Shown here: positions 24,791 to 39,700 of the stretch, one piece after another
Layout: the number at the start of each line of letters is the position of its first letter
Numbering within the stretch: position 1 is the stretch's first letter
From: Crotophaga sulcirostris
Lineage: Eukaryota > Chordata > Aves > Cuculiformes > Crotophagidae
Direction: 5' to 3'
Length of the DNA: 64,000 nucleotides
NCBI GenBank assembly: GCA_013397455.1
Contig: VYZB01000077.1
Span: forward strand, 263,729 to 327,728
The notes under the pieces: generated by a model
The model's database searches: none
Seen by the model: only the letters and a program-made list of their open reading frames with translations
Told to the model about the DNA's origin: nothing
Translations under genes and position numbers: made by a program

Positions 24791-27700
24791 GCCACGGCGC
24801 TGTAATTCTCGGGCACAAGGGTCTGGAACAGATGAGTTTTATCCTAAGCTGAGGGGGTAAAGGCCGTGGGCTCCTCTTTCTCTCTGTAAAATGAGATTGT
24901 CGCGTGCTATCAGTCCTGTGGGGTGGTAATGTCTGGTTTTACTTGGTTGGATGGTGTTGCTGTAGGTGCAGTAGCATGAAACATCCTGCTGCTTGACAGG
25001 TATTTCCAGCTGCATTATTTATTCATACTTTCTCCGAGGGAGTTCTTAAATAGTAGCTGCAGAAATTGTTCTGAAAGAATGGGTCACTTTCCCTGTGTGC
25101 TTCTCTGAGTGGGTGGTGATTTATTGTGGCTGGGGCAGGAGAAAAGATCGCTGGGTTTTGTGGCAGTGGCCCCTGTCTTTCCTTGTTTCACCTGAAACTG
25201 CTCTGCTTTTCCTTGAATTGTTACAGTTTTCCATTTTGTTTTTAGATGTGGATGATCTAGCACTTCTGTTGTCTTTCTCAAACTGCTGCTTCTTTTCTCT
25301 TCCTTGTTTTCAGTTTGGTTCAGTTAAACTTATATTTTTTGTCACTGCTAATGGAGCAGTCAAGAAAGAATGTAAAAAGTGAATGAAGTGAGTTCAGTTG
25401 TCCTGATAACCCGGATTTAGCATAGCTAAAAAGAGTTAAAATATCAAAGCATTGAGCTTTATGGGGTAAAAATTCTGCTCTTGAAGTTTAGAAGCGTAAA
25501 GAAACCATAGTGTGTCTTTCTGGGTTATTGAAATGAAATGGGATCAAGTACTTGAACGTACTGTACAGAATGTTCTTCATTTAGCAGTAGATCAGACAGA
25601 TAGTGCCTTCATTTTATCAGCTCTATCTGACAAATGCATTTTTGCAAAGCTCTTCTTTTAATGTTCAGACTTCTACAAGCATATCTGCAAAACAGAGGCA
25701 ATAATTTATTAAGTAGTATCTTTTATAGAACTGTGTGGAAACTATAGGAAAATGACAGTTGTGAAACTTGAAGGAGTCACTCTGTGGGTCTGTGCTGTGT
25801 TGCTGTCTCTAGCCTAGTAAATGGCCTTCTACAGCTTGCCTCACCCTCATTCCTGTTGCTCCCTCTGTAAAAGGGGAAATAATTATTACATATTAAATGA
25901 GTTTGCTTAGGATACATGAATGACAAATGCTGCCTAAAAGTTTAAGAGGTAGTACTCACTTCAGCTGTAGTAAGCCTAATGTTGTAATTGTTCTCATTTT
26001 AGAAATACCAACTGTAAGATTACCCTTTTATAATTGATATTCTGTTGTCTTTTGAGGAATAAATTTGAGGAAATTTATGGAGCTTTTTTATCTGTATGGT
26101 GCTAGTTGTATAATGTTCTGATGACTTTTCCTAAACTTAGTAAGTTACTAATTTAGTAATGTAGTTTTGAAAATAGGAAAAGGAATTATGTGATATTTTC
26201 TTCTAATGAACAGGAAACATAAACAAAAAATTAGTAAGTGAATTGTAAAATTACTAAGGTTCTTGATACTAGATGCTTTCCCAGGTGATCAAGATTTCAA
26301 GGCTTGAACTCTTCTATTAATATTTAAAATTTCAATGTGAAAAACAGTTTATAGAGGAAGCTGTTGCATATAATTATAAGTGGGTTTTGGTTCTGAATAA
26401 TTTAATTAATTATTATTAGTGCTGACATTTACTGTGTAAGTTGCCTAATATAAAAAGGAGGCGTCCTTTTTCTGATTATGTACAGTGTTTTTAAATACCC
26501 AAAGTTTAACTAAAATGTCTGTGCAACTCGCTGCAGTCTCTGACTATACTAGTAATCTATCACCATACCATTATAGCAGCGTTATTATTATATTTCCGAT
26601 AAGAACGATATATTGGCACATTAAATAAGTTGTAGTCACTCGTTAAACTGCCGTAATTTCATATAGCAATGTATGATGCCCTAGGTTAATTACATCTTAT
26701 TTTTACAGATCCACCGAGATTTCTCTGATTAACTTAAAGCTAGAGCTATCTAATCAGCCAGTTCTAAGTCATCCTACAAGGAAAGTTTTGAAACTGTAAC
26801 AATTCACCTCTTTATGCCAATGGCAGTGAACATGAAACTGAAGAGCTGCTGCTGTTCAGTTGATGCACACAGTAACTTGTAAACCTTGGGAGTTTGAGCC
26901 TTTACATGTATAATTTAAGTTGATTGCGATTTTTGTGTGAATATTTTTAATGGTAGTTTTATGTAATTCTTTTCTTCTAGAAAAATAGAAGCTAATGTTG
27001 ACAAGATCCTGTTTTGTTTTCTGACTGCTGTGCTGTCCAAAGTGGTGGCTAATTTGACAGTACTAGATTGGTTTAAATCTGGTTTGCTTAACTTCAAGCC
27101 AATGTTAATTTTTTTTCCCTAGAAAAAAGAAACAAACAAAACCCCCAAACAAACCTTGAAGGAAGAGCCCAAGCTTGTGCAGCTTTTCCTGAAAAATCCC
27201 AGAAACATTCTGAAAAGTTGTAAGTAGTGTAGAACAAGTGAATTTAATGGATTTGCTTTAGAAAATTCAGTATAGCACCTTCAGTAAACTGAAATCTTAA
27301 AGCTACAGATAACACAAAAATGTGCTAAATAAGCAATAAAAAGTTGTTCTTAGAACACTATAAACACGGAACTTGCATTAAGAATAAAAGAGGAGGTAAA
27401 AAATAGAACTCAGGAAGTTCTGTGAAAGTGTATGGAACACATAATTGCTGTACAAAGTGTTAGATAATTAAGACCTTTCTCTCAACCCACAGATAGCAAC
27501 TGTTTGCACCTTAAACTCAAAAAATTGGTTTTATCCATAGTGCTGACATTTTAACTGCTACCATTTACCTTTCCCCTCCTTTCATTTTGAATACTAAGTT
27601 ACTTCAAACCCTTAATTATGACTGGACATATTTAAACAGCTTTCACAAATACATCTGTGGGAGCGGTTTTACGTTTGTGTTTTATCAGCAGAGCAACCTT

Positions 27701-30700
27701 TGGTCTTTTCTTTAGACACTTGAGATTTGTACATGTAGATATTTAAATCTGATTAAATACAGAGCTAATATAATTAATTGCACACACAGCTTTAGTAAAG
27801 AGTGGAGAATGTTAGCCTTCACCATGTGTATGTTATCAGGATTCTTTTGCCCTTGAAAACTGCCTGTTTGTGGGCCACCGTTGAAATATATGCACACATG
27901 ATAAAAAGTGCTGCTTGAAAAGTTTTGTTATGGCAATAGATTTTCTTTTCCGAAATGTATGTGTAAACAGGCATTTAATAAAATGATCATGCTAGATGAC
28001 AATGCAGAACTTAGGTTAGCTTGAGGTCACCAGGACCTTTTCCCACAAAACACAAACCAGTAGCAATGCAAAAGCTTCCCACGAGTTTCACCGCAGCATT
28101 TTCAGCCGGTGGGTTTGGGATTGGGAAAATGTATAGAAAGCACTGAAATCTCAAGAAAAATTGCTTTGTAATTACATTATAAGAAAATATTATGCTCTGG
28201 ATATGCCCACATTTGGTTAAACTTCCTTGGTTCTTTATTTTAGGTGCTCTTCTAGTCTCAGTGGAAGTTTTGTGTTTCCAGCTGCTTTCAAAACAGTTGC
28301 TTATTGCTTAATTTTTCTACAACATTTGCAATATTTTTTATTTAATAATTTGGAACTAGTTTTCTCTGTACTTGTTTGACAGCCTTGTCCATGAAAAAGT
28401 TCTGTACTATTTTTAATATATCTTCCAAAAAAAACCCCAACAAACCTAACCTTAAGTGAGGAAAACTTTCAGTGTCCTGGAACTTCAGTGATGATACATG
28501 TGTGTTCTGTAACAGTAAACGTCACAGTACAGGGTGGTATTTGTATTATTTCAAATTAAAAAATAAAGGTGAAATGAATGGTTACTGTAATTATGTAACT
28601 AATTCAGGGGTATAAACACAATGCAATTCTTGGTAATTAGTAACAATTTGAAGTATTTAGCGGTGCCCTTGGTGAAATACAGTTGAAGAGAAAAATTTCA
28701 ATAATTTTTCTAAACTGAAAAATGCAAATACAGTAGAGACCAGAATGAGTGGAGAGCACAGAATGTTTCTCCTGTCCACTAAAAGGTTGTTAGTCCTTCA
28801 TGTAACCTTCAGTTATCAGTCTGTACTAATATGTGGTGTATTAGTTTTGGCATCTAGCCATGCTGAAGTAAAATAAGATCAATGCAAAATTTATAGTTAC
28901 ATTACCAAGACAAGTTTTATCTAGGGATTTTTTTTAATAAACTTTTAAATTGTTTTGACTATCAAGTGAAGTTTAAAATTGATAATATTTAAGTCAGTGA
29001 AGATAACTAAAATAAAAATTAGACTCTAAGGAGTCTCACTTGCTTATTTTTGTATCTGCTTGCGTAAACAGAATTTTGGGAAACACTTTGCTGTACAGCA
29101 ACTGCACAATTTTTGAGCTGGAATGGAAGAATTCACTTCCGAGAAAGCAAGCAGTAGCAGACAAGTTTACTGAAACTGATGTCCCTGAGTGTTGTCAGCA
29201 GATTCTTATTCCAAATAGACCAGCTAAAACATAGAAAACCATAAATGCTTTCAACTTGTCATATTGAATGTTTGTGTCTCAGGAATATGTATAATTTAAA
29301 TCAGGAAAATAAAAAAGCAGGCAGATATTTATTATTCCAGTTGGTTGTAAATATTTTTGCTCAGAGTTTGATAGTGTCTTGTACTTGCTTTTAGGCCTAG
29401 CTATTCAAGCTCGGAGAATGGGAAAAGAGAAAACAATAGATTTGCAAAAGCCAGGGAATGAATGTTGTCTTGTTGAGCTGCTCCCTTGGAAAGTTCTGTG
29501 AGTTTGTAATTAATAAGCTAAAACAGCTTAGCTCAAACAATGTGCGAAACTGGGTGATCAAGCACTTTCCTTAATTGTTTGCTCAAATTCTACTGAGCTA
29601 AGACTTTCAGACTAAAGGATCTTCAGTATATAATACACAGGTATGGGCTGTGCTAGTGAATACTTCTGGAGACGGCGTGATTAAATTACCTCTGTTAATA
29701 TGAAAGAGAGAAGGCATAACTTCCATCAAACTTAACGGATAGTTTGCATTTGTATTCAACAATTACAAATGTGTTTGATATAATGATCACATGTCTTATG
29801 TAGCCTTGGTTTACAATTGAGTGACAAGGTTTCAAGGCGTTTAGAAGCTAAAGTACTGGGGAAGAGGATGATGAAGGTCTTCTGCTTCGTACTTGGAGCC
29901 AGAAATTGTGTACATCTTCCATGGTTTTGAAGTAGCAAGGGTCTGTGGCTGAACTGTCCGCTGGGGATTGGGGGGCTGCCTTTTGAAGGGAGGAAGAGGC
30001 AATATTAAGTGCTCGTTTAAACCTGTTACAACTTCATTTATTAAAAACAAATGAAAATAAAGTAAATAGGTTATTTTTTTTAAAATAAAAAGAGCCAATA
30101 AGCAGTCTTTAGTGACAGAATGAAGGTCAGGCAACCTGTTTTCTGCCTACTTTTGGTAGTTGAGGGCTTTCAAAAGGTGTATTGTGGAATCTGTACCAAC
30201 CTTAGCAGTTTTTTCCTTTGTTTTTATTTGCTTTTCCTCTGAGGTGACCTTAATCACTGGAATGAAGAACAGATATCAGTCTGGGGTGGCAGGGGAAGAA
30301 GAGAGGGGGAACCCTATGATTTGCCTCCCTGAAAGCAGTATTAAAAATAATTCTGTTTCTCTTTGGGTGATTACAAATACAAAGTTGTTTATCTTTTTTA
30401 TTCAATTTATTTAAAAATACCACTTGTTCAGTCTCAAGAAAAAGTCTTGTATATATGTCAATAATTGTTGGTAATATTTTGCTAGAGGATAGCAAATATT
30501 GTATCTAAAAGTCTGCTGGAATAAAATGCTTCATAGATTTTGATGCTACTTGTTCCAATAGAATTATTTATTTCTTCTTGGTGAGGAATTGGTGGCCAAT
30601 ACTGAGAAAGGACAAGGAAAATGAGTGGATTGAGGTTTCCTAAGTTAGAAATTCTCTCCCCATCATATTTAGGGATATGGATTTGACAGTATTTATATCT

Positions 30701-33700
30701 TGTTACAGTTTGCAGCTTCCAGTATTTTGACCCTTTTATTTCCAAAAGGCTTTTTGTCAGAATACAACATTTTATCTTAGTTATCAACCTTTGGAATGGT
30801 TTTTATAAGGATGAGAAACTCCCTTGTAGATTTATGGTTGCCCTTGTTTTGCCAGTGCTTGATATTGATTTAAAGTCCTTAAATTGATTTCTTTAACTGA
30901 AATAGTTTAAATAATGCCAGACACTTGTCCTTAAAAGACAAAATTATTTGTGTTTGCTTTTTTGTACTGTGTGAGGCTTGTGCTGGGCGTTGGTACGTTT
31001 GACGGCTCCAATTATAAAACAGATGATTAACTGTCAGTTTCATTTTATTCTTCATTAGTGGTTTTCACTTAATTTGCTTTACAATGACAAGTTCATTGTA
31101 CAAAATTTGATTATCTGGAAAAAACCTTTTCGGACTGTGGAGTACAGAGTTTTTTGTGTGTGTAGTTAGTGGTTTATCTTTAATTATACTGTAGTTCTGA
31201 TTTCAGGTTGATTTTGACTCTTAGTGCGCTTAAGTTAAGCATATTGTTCTCTTTATAAGAGGACTGTGTTGCTTTGACCTTCCAGTCACATATTTTAGAA
31301 TGTCTTGGAGCATGTGAAGAAAATATTCTGATAACAAGTAGAGAAATCAACAATCCTTCCTCCCACTCCCCTGCCCCCCCGACCCATAACCTAATGAAAT
31401 TTTTAAATGTTTAGAATAACAGATCAGTGTTGGAAACTTATTTGTAGCTGGCTTGTTAAAAGATTCATACATTGTCTTTTGGTTCCTTTAAAAAGAGAGA
31501 AATGTAGAAAATGCCTGACATTCAGGACTTGAAGTATGCATTGGTCTGAGAACACAACATTAGAACTGGGTTGCCAGATGTTAACATGTTTTATTAGAAA
31601 TGAGAAGGAGGAGACTAATCTGCTTCTGCATTCTCAGTACAGATTGAAAACCTGATATTCAGCCAAAAATAGATAAAACTGAAAAACAATTCTTCAAATT
31701 CAAATCCTGGTATTATTTTTTTTTTAATCTTTTTTATGCACAGAGTGTTTTGTGAAGCTGTTTTGTTATGTCTCCTGCTGAAGCTTTAACTGGGCACGTC
31801 CAGTCAATTATCTTTCTTCATTCTCTAAATGTTACCATAAGAACTTTTATTAGGAATAATTCACCCAGGATTGTGATAAGTGAATATCTGGATAGCTTGT
31901 GAGTTAGGGAGGCTGGGCCAAATGTTTCCACCTGAATAATGGGGTATACCTGCAGGGTCTTTCTTGAATGACCAGGTTGATTGGGAAACAAAAGATTTTT
32001 TCATTTGTAGGAACTGTTTCTTTCATCTTTTCTTTACATTTCTAAAGTAGCAAGGTGGACTGTTGCAGGTAATTTAGTGTTAAATGTCATCAGTTTTGGT
32101 CTTTATCTTGTTATTTTTGTTTGGGAGCTTTTTGGTATTTAAAATTAGGTTTCTAATTTAGAGAGTTCCAGCAATACTCACGCCATTAAAAATGATTTTC
32201 TGTGGGGGAATTTTGTTAGAAAAGTAGGACCATCTACCCAGTGTTTGGGACTTTGTATTGTGGATCTGACATACTTTTGAGTAAGAAATGTGTGAATGGA
32301 AGAACCGAAATACTGAAAATAGAGTTGTTACTGATCTTACTGTCTCGAGCTAGTGGGTTGTACTAGCAGACTAGCGACAGTTTTGCTTGCGAAACAACAT
32401 GGTGATGTTGTAACGACACTGTTGCACCCTGCTAACTCCTCCTGCTCTGGTGCAAGGTTACTGTTTGCCTCCTTTCATTGAGGGAGTGATTGAAAAAAAG
32501 TCGGTCTTCTCCATGCAAGAACTTCAAGAGAGAAAGTATGTTTGGGGTTTTTCTTGAAACGTTTTTTTCTGTTTTTGAATGGGGGAGGAGAATGACAGTC
32601 TGTAGCTCCTAAGTGAAATGTAAATTCTTTGCCAGGATTTCATCATAGGACTGACAGTGCTTTTGTGCAAACAGAGATTGCTGGGTACATTTAAAACTTC
32701 AGGTGTGGAAGAGAACGTTGGTAGGTACTGAAGAAATATTAAGTCTCCCTATGATGCAGTGTTTTTACCAGCATAAAATAGGAGAGTGGAACCCTGTGGG
32801 ATTGATTTTAACTATTTATGAGTTAGTTTTTCTTCCTCCAAAGCTGATTAAGATTTGAGTTTACAGTGTCTAGGAAGGCTTGGAAGCTTTGGAAGGTTAT
32901 TCCCTTCTTTTGTCATCACAACAAAGAAAAGGGAATTCAAGTGCATGGAAACAGAATGTTTCTAAAAAAATTCAAGTGCAGGTGTTTTGGACACCCATGC
33001 TTCCTAGCCTGTGAAGTTGATGTACCCTCTTTCAGTTTCTTCATATCCTCATGATGTTGCCTAACTGACCACTGCTAGTAGAGTGCTTATCACTCCTGGT
33101 GAAAAGGCCACTACGTTCCAGCTTAATCGCCCATCGTTGCTTGTTTTAGTGGCAAAAGAAGTTGTGGTGATGGAACATTTCCTCCAGCAACAATGAACTG
33201 GAAATGTTTACCCGTTTTTGACTTTCTGCTCTACTGGCAGAGAAAAATTGCCTTTCCCCCAGCTGTTTTCTGTCCAACTCTTACCACTGTCATTAGTATA
33301 TCCTCTCTTATACTGAATCTCCTTTTGGTTTAATCAGCTCAGCATTTGTCTCTCTTCCTTTCTTTCTATAAAAAATAAAAAAAGAAAGTCTCTAAAGTAG
33401 ACTTTCAAGTCTGTATTAAGGGTTCTTCCTAGGTAAAGTATTTGACCAAGATAGCTGATAATTTTGTTTACCCATCTCAGATATTGCCCATTTAAGACAC
33501 TGCACATCTTGTGCAGCATTTCTTGAAACACAAAAAAGTGGAACATTGAAGAATTGCAAAGATGAAACAGTTGAATGTATGCATTAATCTTATCTTCAAT
33601 TTTATTTTTTTTGTATCATTTACCTTTATGAAGTTCTCTGAGGAGATAATAAGCCAGGAGGAGATAATAAGCCAGGAGTATGGAGATACAGTCAAACTTG

Positions 33701-36700
33701 ATTGGATTATAGCATTAATATTTTACTGCTAATCAGCAGAGCCAATGTAACAGTGTATGTATGTATGCTTTGTCCACTCCCGTTATAAAGTATAGTACAT
33801 TAACTGAAACAATATTCATTGGCCATCTTACTTACTGTTGGCTGTATGTACATAATTCACACTTAATAGTGACTACTGTAACTAAGAATACCTTGCTTTT
33901 TCACTGCATAACTTTTTGTTTGCATATAGCTTTGTTAAACTTTTAACTCTCTAGGCTCCAGTTTTCCAAGGGAGGGGCAAAGCTGTTGTAAGGGTTCTGA
34001 CAATGAGCTTAGAACTGGAAATAGACATCTAATATTGTTATACTCTTTTTTAAAGGCATTTGGGAAGGTAATTTTCACATATCTACAATAGCTAGGTAAG
34101 TTTTCATGGTGGGGGAGGAAAATACCTCTGACTGTACTGTTGTGTTGTGGGGGATTGTGGTTAAATTTGTCTTGCCTGTCTGTCTGTGGGTATGATCTCT
34201 GTTTGTGGTAGAATCAGAAAAAAGATACCTGTTTTTGGGGAATCTGATGGTGATATTGTCATATGCTTTAGAAATATAGGTCATTGCCTTTTGTGGTAGC
34301 TGACAGGAACAGAGACCAGTGAAATAATTCTGTGTGTGTTAATAAGCATTTATGTTACAGATAAGATCAAGCTCTGTGGTGCACAGAAACCAAACTGTCT
34401 GATTCTGGGAGATGCATTGTGAAATATTCATGTTGCCAACCTCTGAGTCTCCTCCTGTCATAACTTGCTACCCTCTCCTCCTTTTCGTATGTTGCATCTT
34501 TTTATATGCTTCTGCGCTGCCTTCTGCTTCTTTACATGATTCACCAGGAATCAGCACAAGTGAGAATTCAACTGTGGCATTTGAGATGTTACCACAGCAG
34601 TTCCAGAGGTGGCAAAGTAAGATGTGTGCCAGTTTGGAGAAAGAGTATGTATTTTTCCTTAGCAAAGCTTTTGGCTTCAGAGATACATTTAACTTGAACC
34701 GTGATAGACAGTGAGTGCTGTCTATCTGGATTGAAATGATAGAGGTGGTTGTGAGCTGTCTGGGGAACTGGCAGGAGTTTTACTCCACTGACACCCACTT
34801 AATTTTGTGTTCATTGCTTTGTGTGCTTTGAGAAGTCTTATGAGCTTGACACTTTAAAAAATCTCTGGAGGATAACTGAAGGGGTTGCACAAATCCTATT
34901 TGACAGAATTAGCAACAGAATACAAGCCACTGCTGTGTCAGTCATGTCCCAAATGCTTGAATGAACTTTATTTTGGAACTGATGTTTGGATCAGTGTTAA
35001 GCTCTGTTCTTTGATTTCATCCTTGAATCATCCTTTCCTGTAATGGAGATGAAGTAAGTACTCTTGGTTTCAAAGACATCCACCTTTTTGAAAATACTTC
35101 TGTAAACTCTTGATTATGTCACTACACTTTGCTTCTTGCAGCTGGTTATTCCTGTAGTTGAGGGACTGTGGTGTTATCCAGTCTTCAGTTTTTGATCTTC
35201 CTAGCCTGCTGTTCTGTTTTGCTCTAGATAGTGAATGTTTTTACCAATTTGATACGGACCAGTTTTGGTTTACTTGGAAGTTGTATTAAAAGAATGTTTA
35301 AGCATAAAATCCTCTTTCTATCAAATTAAGATTGTAGCGCATCCTTCATTTATTCTCCCTTTATATAAGTAACTCCATGATTGCAGTCCATGTTTTCTTT
35401 TGCATTCTCTTTAAATAGAAAGTGGACAAGCAGGAAGGGAGCTTCTATATTAAATCTTACGGTGTATTAGCAGAAACATTGAAAAGATGGTCTTGTGATA
35501 TGAAAAGAACAATACAGCAAGTACAACCACAAGAGCATATCAATGTGTAGAAAACACCTGTTTGGAGGTTATTGTGGGAGTAACTACACTAGCATATATT
35601 CTGACTTAAAGGAGCTGGTTGAGAGGCTGAAAGCAACTTGACTATGTGATTAAAAAAAACTGGTATTCTTGATTCATGCTAAGAAAAAAACCCAAAAGTA
35701 ATGATGATACTGATTTCAATATGCTTGTTTCAGCATAGCTGGAGATCTGTAAATAAAGAACAATTCGTGATAATTGTGTTGAAGGGCTACAAGTTTCCAG
35801 CAGAAAATATTAATTTACAGTGGCAAACTGTTTCAATATGGGAAAATATAGGAATAATAGCAAAAGTCAGTATGGCTACATGAGGAGCTATTTAGCGTCT
35901 CGAACATTTAAAAGACATTGCAAAAAATGGAAAAATGAAAATAAGTAATTACTGCTAAAGCTCAATATGAAAGACAAGGACAAGCATGCAAGAGTGAAAT
36001 CTATCTATAGTTCATTGTTTTAAGTTGGCAGATTCAAAAAACATTAAGAAAGGTTTGTATAAATCACTAGAACAATGAAAAAAAGGATGGGCCTGTGCAT
36101 AGAAAAGGAAAGCAAAGAATAGGTGACACAGATACTTAAATTAGCAACAAATCATGCCAAACAGAAAGGACCTATTCAATACCTTTTGTGCATTGGATAT
36201 TATGTCAGTTGCTAGGATTCAACTGTGTGGATCAGTTGTTTTGTGTTTTTTTTGGTTTGTTTGTTTTTTTGCTTTAAGTGTTTATGCAACTGAGTCAGAG
36301 TTTTTTGACAATTATTTTGAGTGAGTTTCCAGATGATAAATACTAGTTTTATTCTTCTAATATGGAAAGGATGGCTTCTGGAAATCACTGGACCAAATAG
36401 TCTCTAATACCTATAGGATATAATAGGCAATTAACTTGTGACTGCCTAGATTTCCGAAGAAGATTCACATTGAACTAACATGATTTCCCCCCCTTACTGT
36501 GTGGTAACTGTTGTCAAAGAGGAGCAGTAGCTGTATTCTGACCGTGCAAATGTTTTTGACTTGCATTAGTGTGATGTTTGAATAAGCACACCGAAACTGT
36601 GGTATAAATCGGTAGATTTTTTCTTTCTTTATTAAACACAAAGACCACTTCTTGAGGTATCACAGTTGTAGTTTGGTTGTAGTAAAGTCACTCCTGTTTC

Positions 36701-39700
36701 AGCTGGATGTCTGATTGAGAGAGGGCATTTCACTCTGTCAAGCTGAGTGGACCTACTGAAAGGGTATTCTGAGGGCAGTCTGCATTGACTTGAAAGAATT
36801 ATGTGTTTAGTTTAGTAAAGACTGAGGAAGGAGAGAAATAAGTAAAAGAACTGTCTTTGGTGTCCATGAAGAGTAGGAGTAATTTGACGTAATTTATTCA
36901 ACTCGCCTAGATCATAGAATGGTTTGGGTTGGAAGGGACCATGAAGGTCATCTAGTCCAACACACCTCCCCGTCCCAGCAGTGAGCAGGGACATCTTCAA
37001 TTAGGTCAGGTTGCTCAGAGTCCCATCCTACCTGACCTTGAATATTTCCAGGGGTAGGGCATCTACCACCTCTCTGGGCAACCTGTTCCAGTGTTTCACT
37101 ACCTTCAGCATAAAAATTTCTTCCTAATATCTAGTCTAAACTTCTTCTCTTTTAGTTTAAAACTGTTACCCCCTGTCCTATTGTAACAGGCCCTGCTAAA
37201 AAGGTTTTCCCCATCTTTTTTATAAGCCCACTTTAGGTATTGAAAGACCGCAATAAGGCCTTTCAAAATCTTCTCTTCTTCAAGCTGAACAACCTCAAGT
37301 CTCTTAACCTCTCTTCATAGGAGGAGTGTTCCAGGGATCTCTTACTGTGAAGAAAAATCTTCCAAATAGAAAAACAAGAGATAGGGTGATGTGGAAAATG
37401 TTAAAGGCTTTTAACTACAAGGGTATTTTAAGAATCTTTGATTCATCCTTACGTTAGGCAGATGGAGAGATGACTTCCTAGAGGTAACTTCAACTCCTAA
37501 GCTTATAACTTATAATTGTTTATACTTTCTTCTGTTGCTGCTAATTCTCAAGAATTTTGTACCAGAAAAACAATTTTCTGAATTCGTTGCTGTCAAATAC
37601 AAGAAAAGCATTTATCCCTCTGAAATTGTTTCTTTTCAAATGCTTAAACAGTTGCAGTGTGCCTTTTGTTTGTGTTGTGTGTGGGCTTGGTATATCAGAG
37701 TTGTTTTTTTTTTAAAGTAGATAAATTATCTTGAAGCTAAGAGTGCGTGTTTCTGGATTTGTGCATGATATTGCAGTAGACTTAGTGTTACATGGAGAAA
37801 ATAAGTGTTCTTTGTGACTTCTTCGGTCAACTAGTACAAATATTGTTAAACACTGAAGAGGAATTAATTTCAAGTTGTTGCATTTAAACTTCAGATGTTT
37901 TCTGAATTACTATGGTAACCAGGAGCTCAGTTCCCTAATTAAACTGTATGAATCTGGCCTTCAAGGGCTAAATTTATGATTATATTTTTTTCTTTTTTTA
38001 AACTAGATCTGGCTCCTGATAATCTTGTTTTGTGTATTGAGACACAACATGAGACAAATTATTTTAAGTTGTGGTAAGGGAGAGAGGAAATAAAAAAATA
38101 GTTCTTCAAAATATCTTTGGAAAGTATCTTCCAAGTTTTCTAAATATTCTTAGCTGCATATTGGGCTGTGTGTACGAGCACGTAGGCAGCAGCTTGGGGA
38201 AAGTGGTTCTTCCCCACAGTCTGGCACTGGAGACCACATCTGGAGTACTGACTTCAGGGAGCCCCAGTACAAGAAAGACGTTGATATACTGGAATGAACC
38301 CAACAGATGGCCACCAGGGTGGTTGGGGCTGAACTACATGACCTACAAGGAGAGGCTGCCTGGGTTTCTTCAGCCTGAAGAAGAGAAGACAAAGGGAAGG
38401 TCTTGCTGATGCCTACGACAGCCTAATGAGAGGGTTTGGGGGAAAACGGAGCCACAGTGGGAAGACAAGAGGCAACAGGCATCGACTGGAAATGAGATAT
38501 TCCAATAAGATCTAGAAGAAACATTTTATACCATGAGGGTATTCAAATGCTGGAATGCATTTAGCAGAGAGAGTGATTAAAAGACAATTTTCTACATATT
38601 AGTTAACCCCTCTCTTATAACAATTTTTCAGTACTTGAATGAATTCTGGTTAGTAGGCTGTGACGCCCTTTATAGTGCTGTTCCAGTGCTATAGAATACT
38701 CTCAAGCATCTTCTAGAAAAGGTCTATAGGCTTCTATTTGTTAGTCTGTACAGAAATAAATGAGTTGATGCTTGATGAAGCAAACCAAATTTTGAAAATG
38801 TCTTAAAACATATTAAAGATACCCAGCGATGTTCATTAGATAAGGTATGATTAACTTGTATGGCATGATTAATAGAATAGTAGTGTTGTAAAATAGATGC
38901 TATATTTTATTATTCCTATTAGAAAAAAACCAAATAAGGGCTTGTATTCCCAAAGGTATGAAATCTTAAATGATGCAATAGTAGTAATTCTCTTTGTGTA
39001 GAGACTTTGCCTTGCTTTTATCTGTAGCGGCTAGAATAATGTGTATGAAATCTTCAAAAGCACTTTTTCCTCTTGAGCTGTCTATCACTTTCAGAGTTCA
39101 TGTCATTATAGGGACTGGAGAAATCTAAGAATTTATTAAGAAACTATATTTTTGTCCTTTAATTGCAAGAGAAGTTGTCCGAGATAGTCGGTATAGCTGG
39201 ATAAAATAAAAATGAAAAGATTCTGAGCCATCTCTGATAGCAGTTGTTGGTCTTCTGTCCTGATTGCTTGCAATTGTGGATTGAGATACTCTTCACTGGG
39301 GGGGAACGGTGTTTGGGGATTTTCTTCTTTCTTTATTTCACCCCCCACCCTCTGGCCTTACCCTTAAGGGGTAATGTTGAGCAATGTTGTGATTGAAAAG
39401 ATGAACATGAAATCTGTTAGGGCACGCTATAATTGAGAACACAGCTGATACTTCAGGTAGGCATAGGGTTAGAGTGGTTACAGTGAGACAGAAGGGAATA
39501 ACGCCTTTTGCTGATACTATCCTGTTCGGGACATTGCTCTCAATGAAGGACAAGTCCAGAAGAGCTGTGGGTTTCTTGGCCTCTGCGTCCCCTCCCTACC
39601 TTTCCAGTGTGGAGCTGTGCCTAGGAGTTTACTGTTAATCAGATTTGCACTGCAGTTTTCTGTACATAATAGGTAATCATAATCAGGTTTTCTTTGTGGA

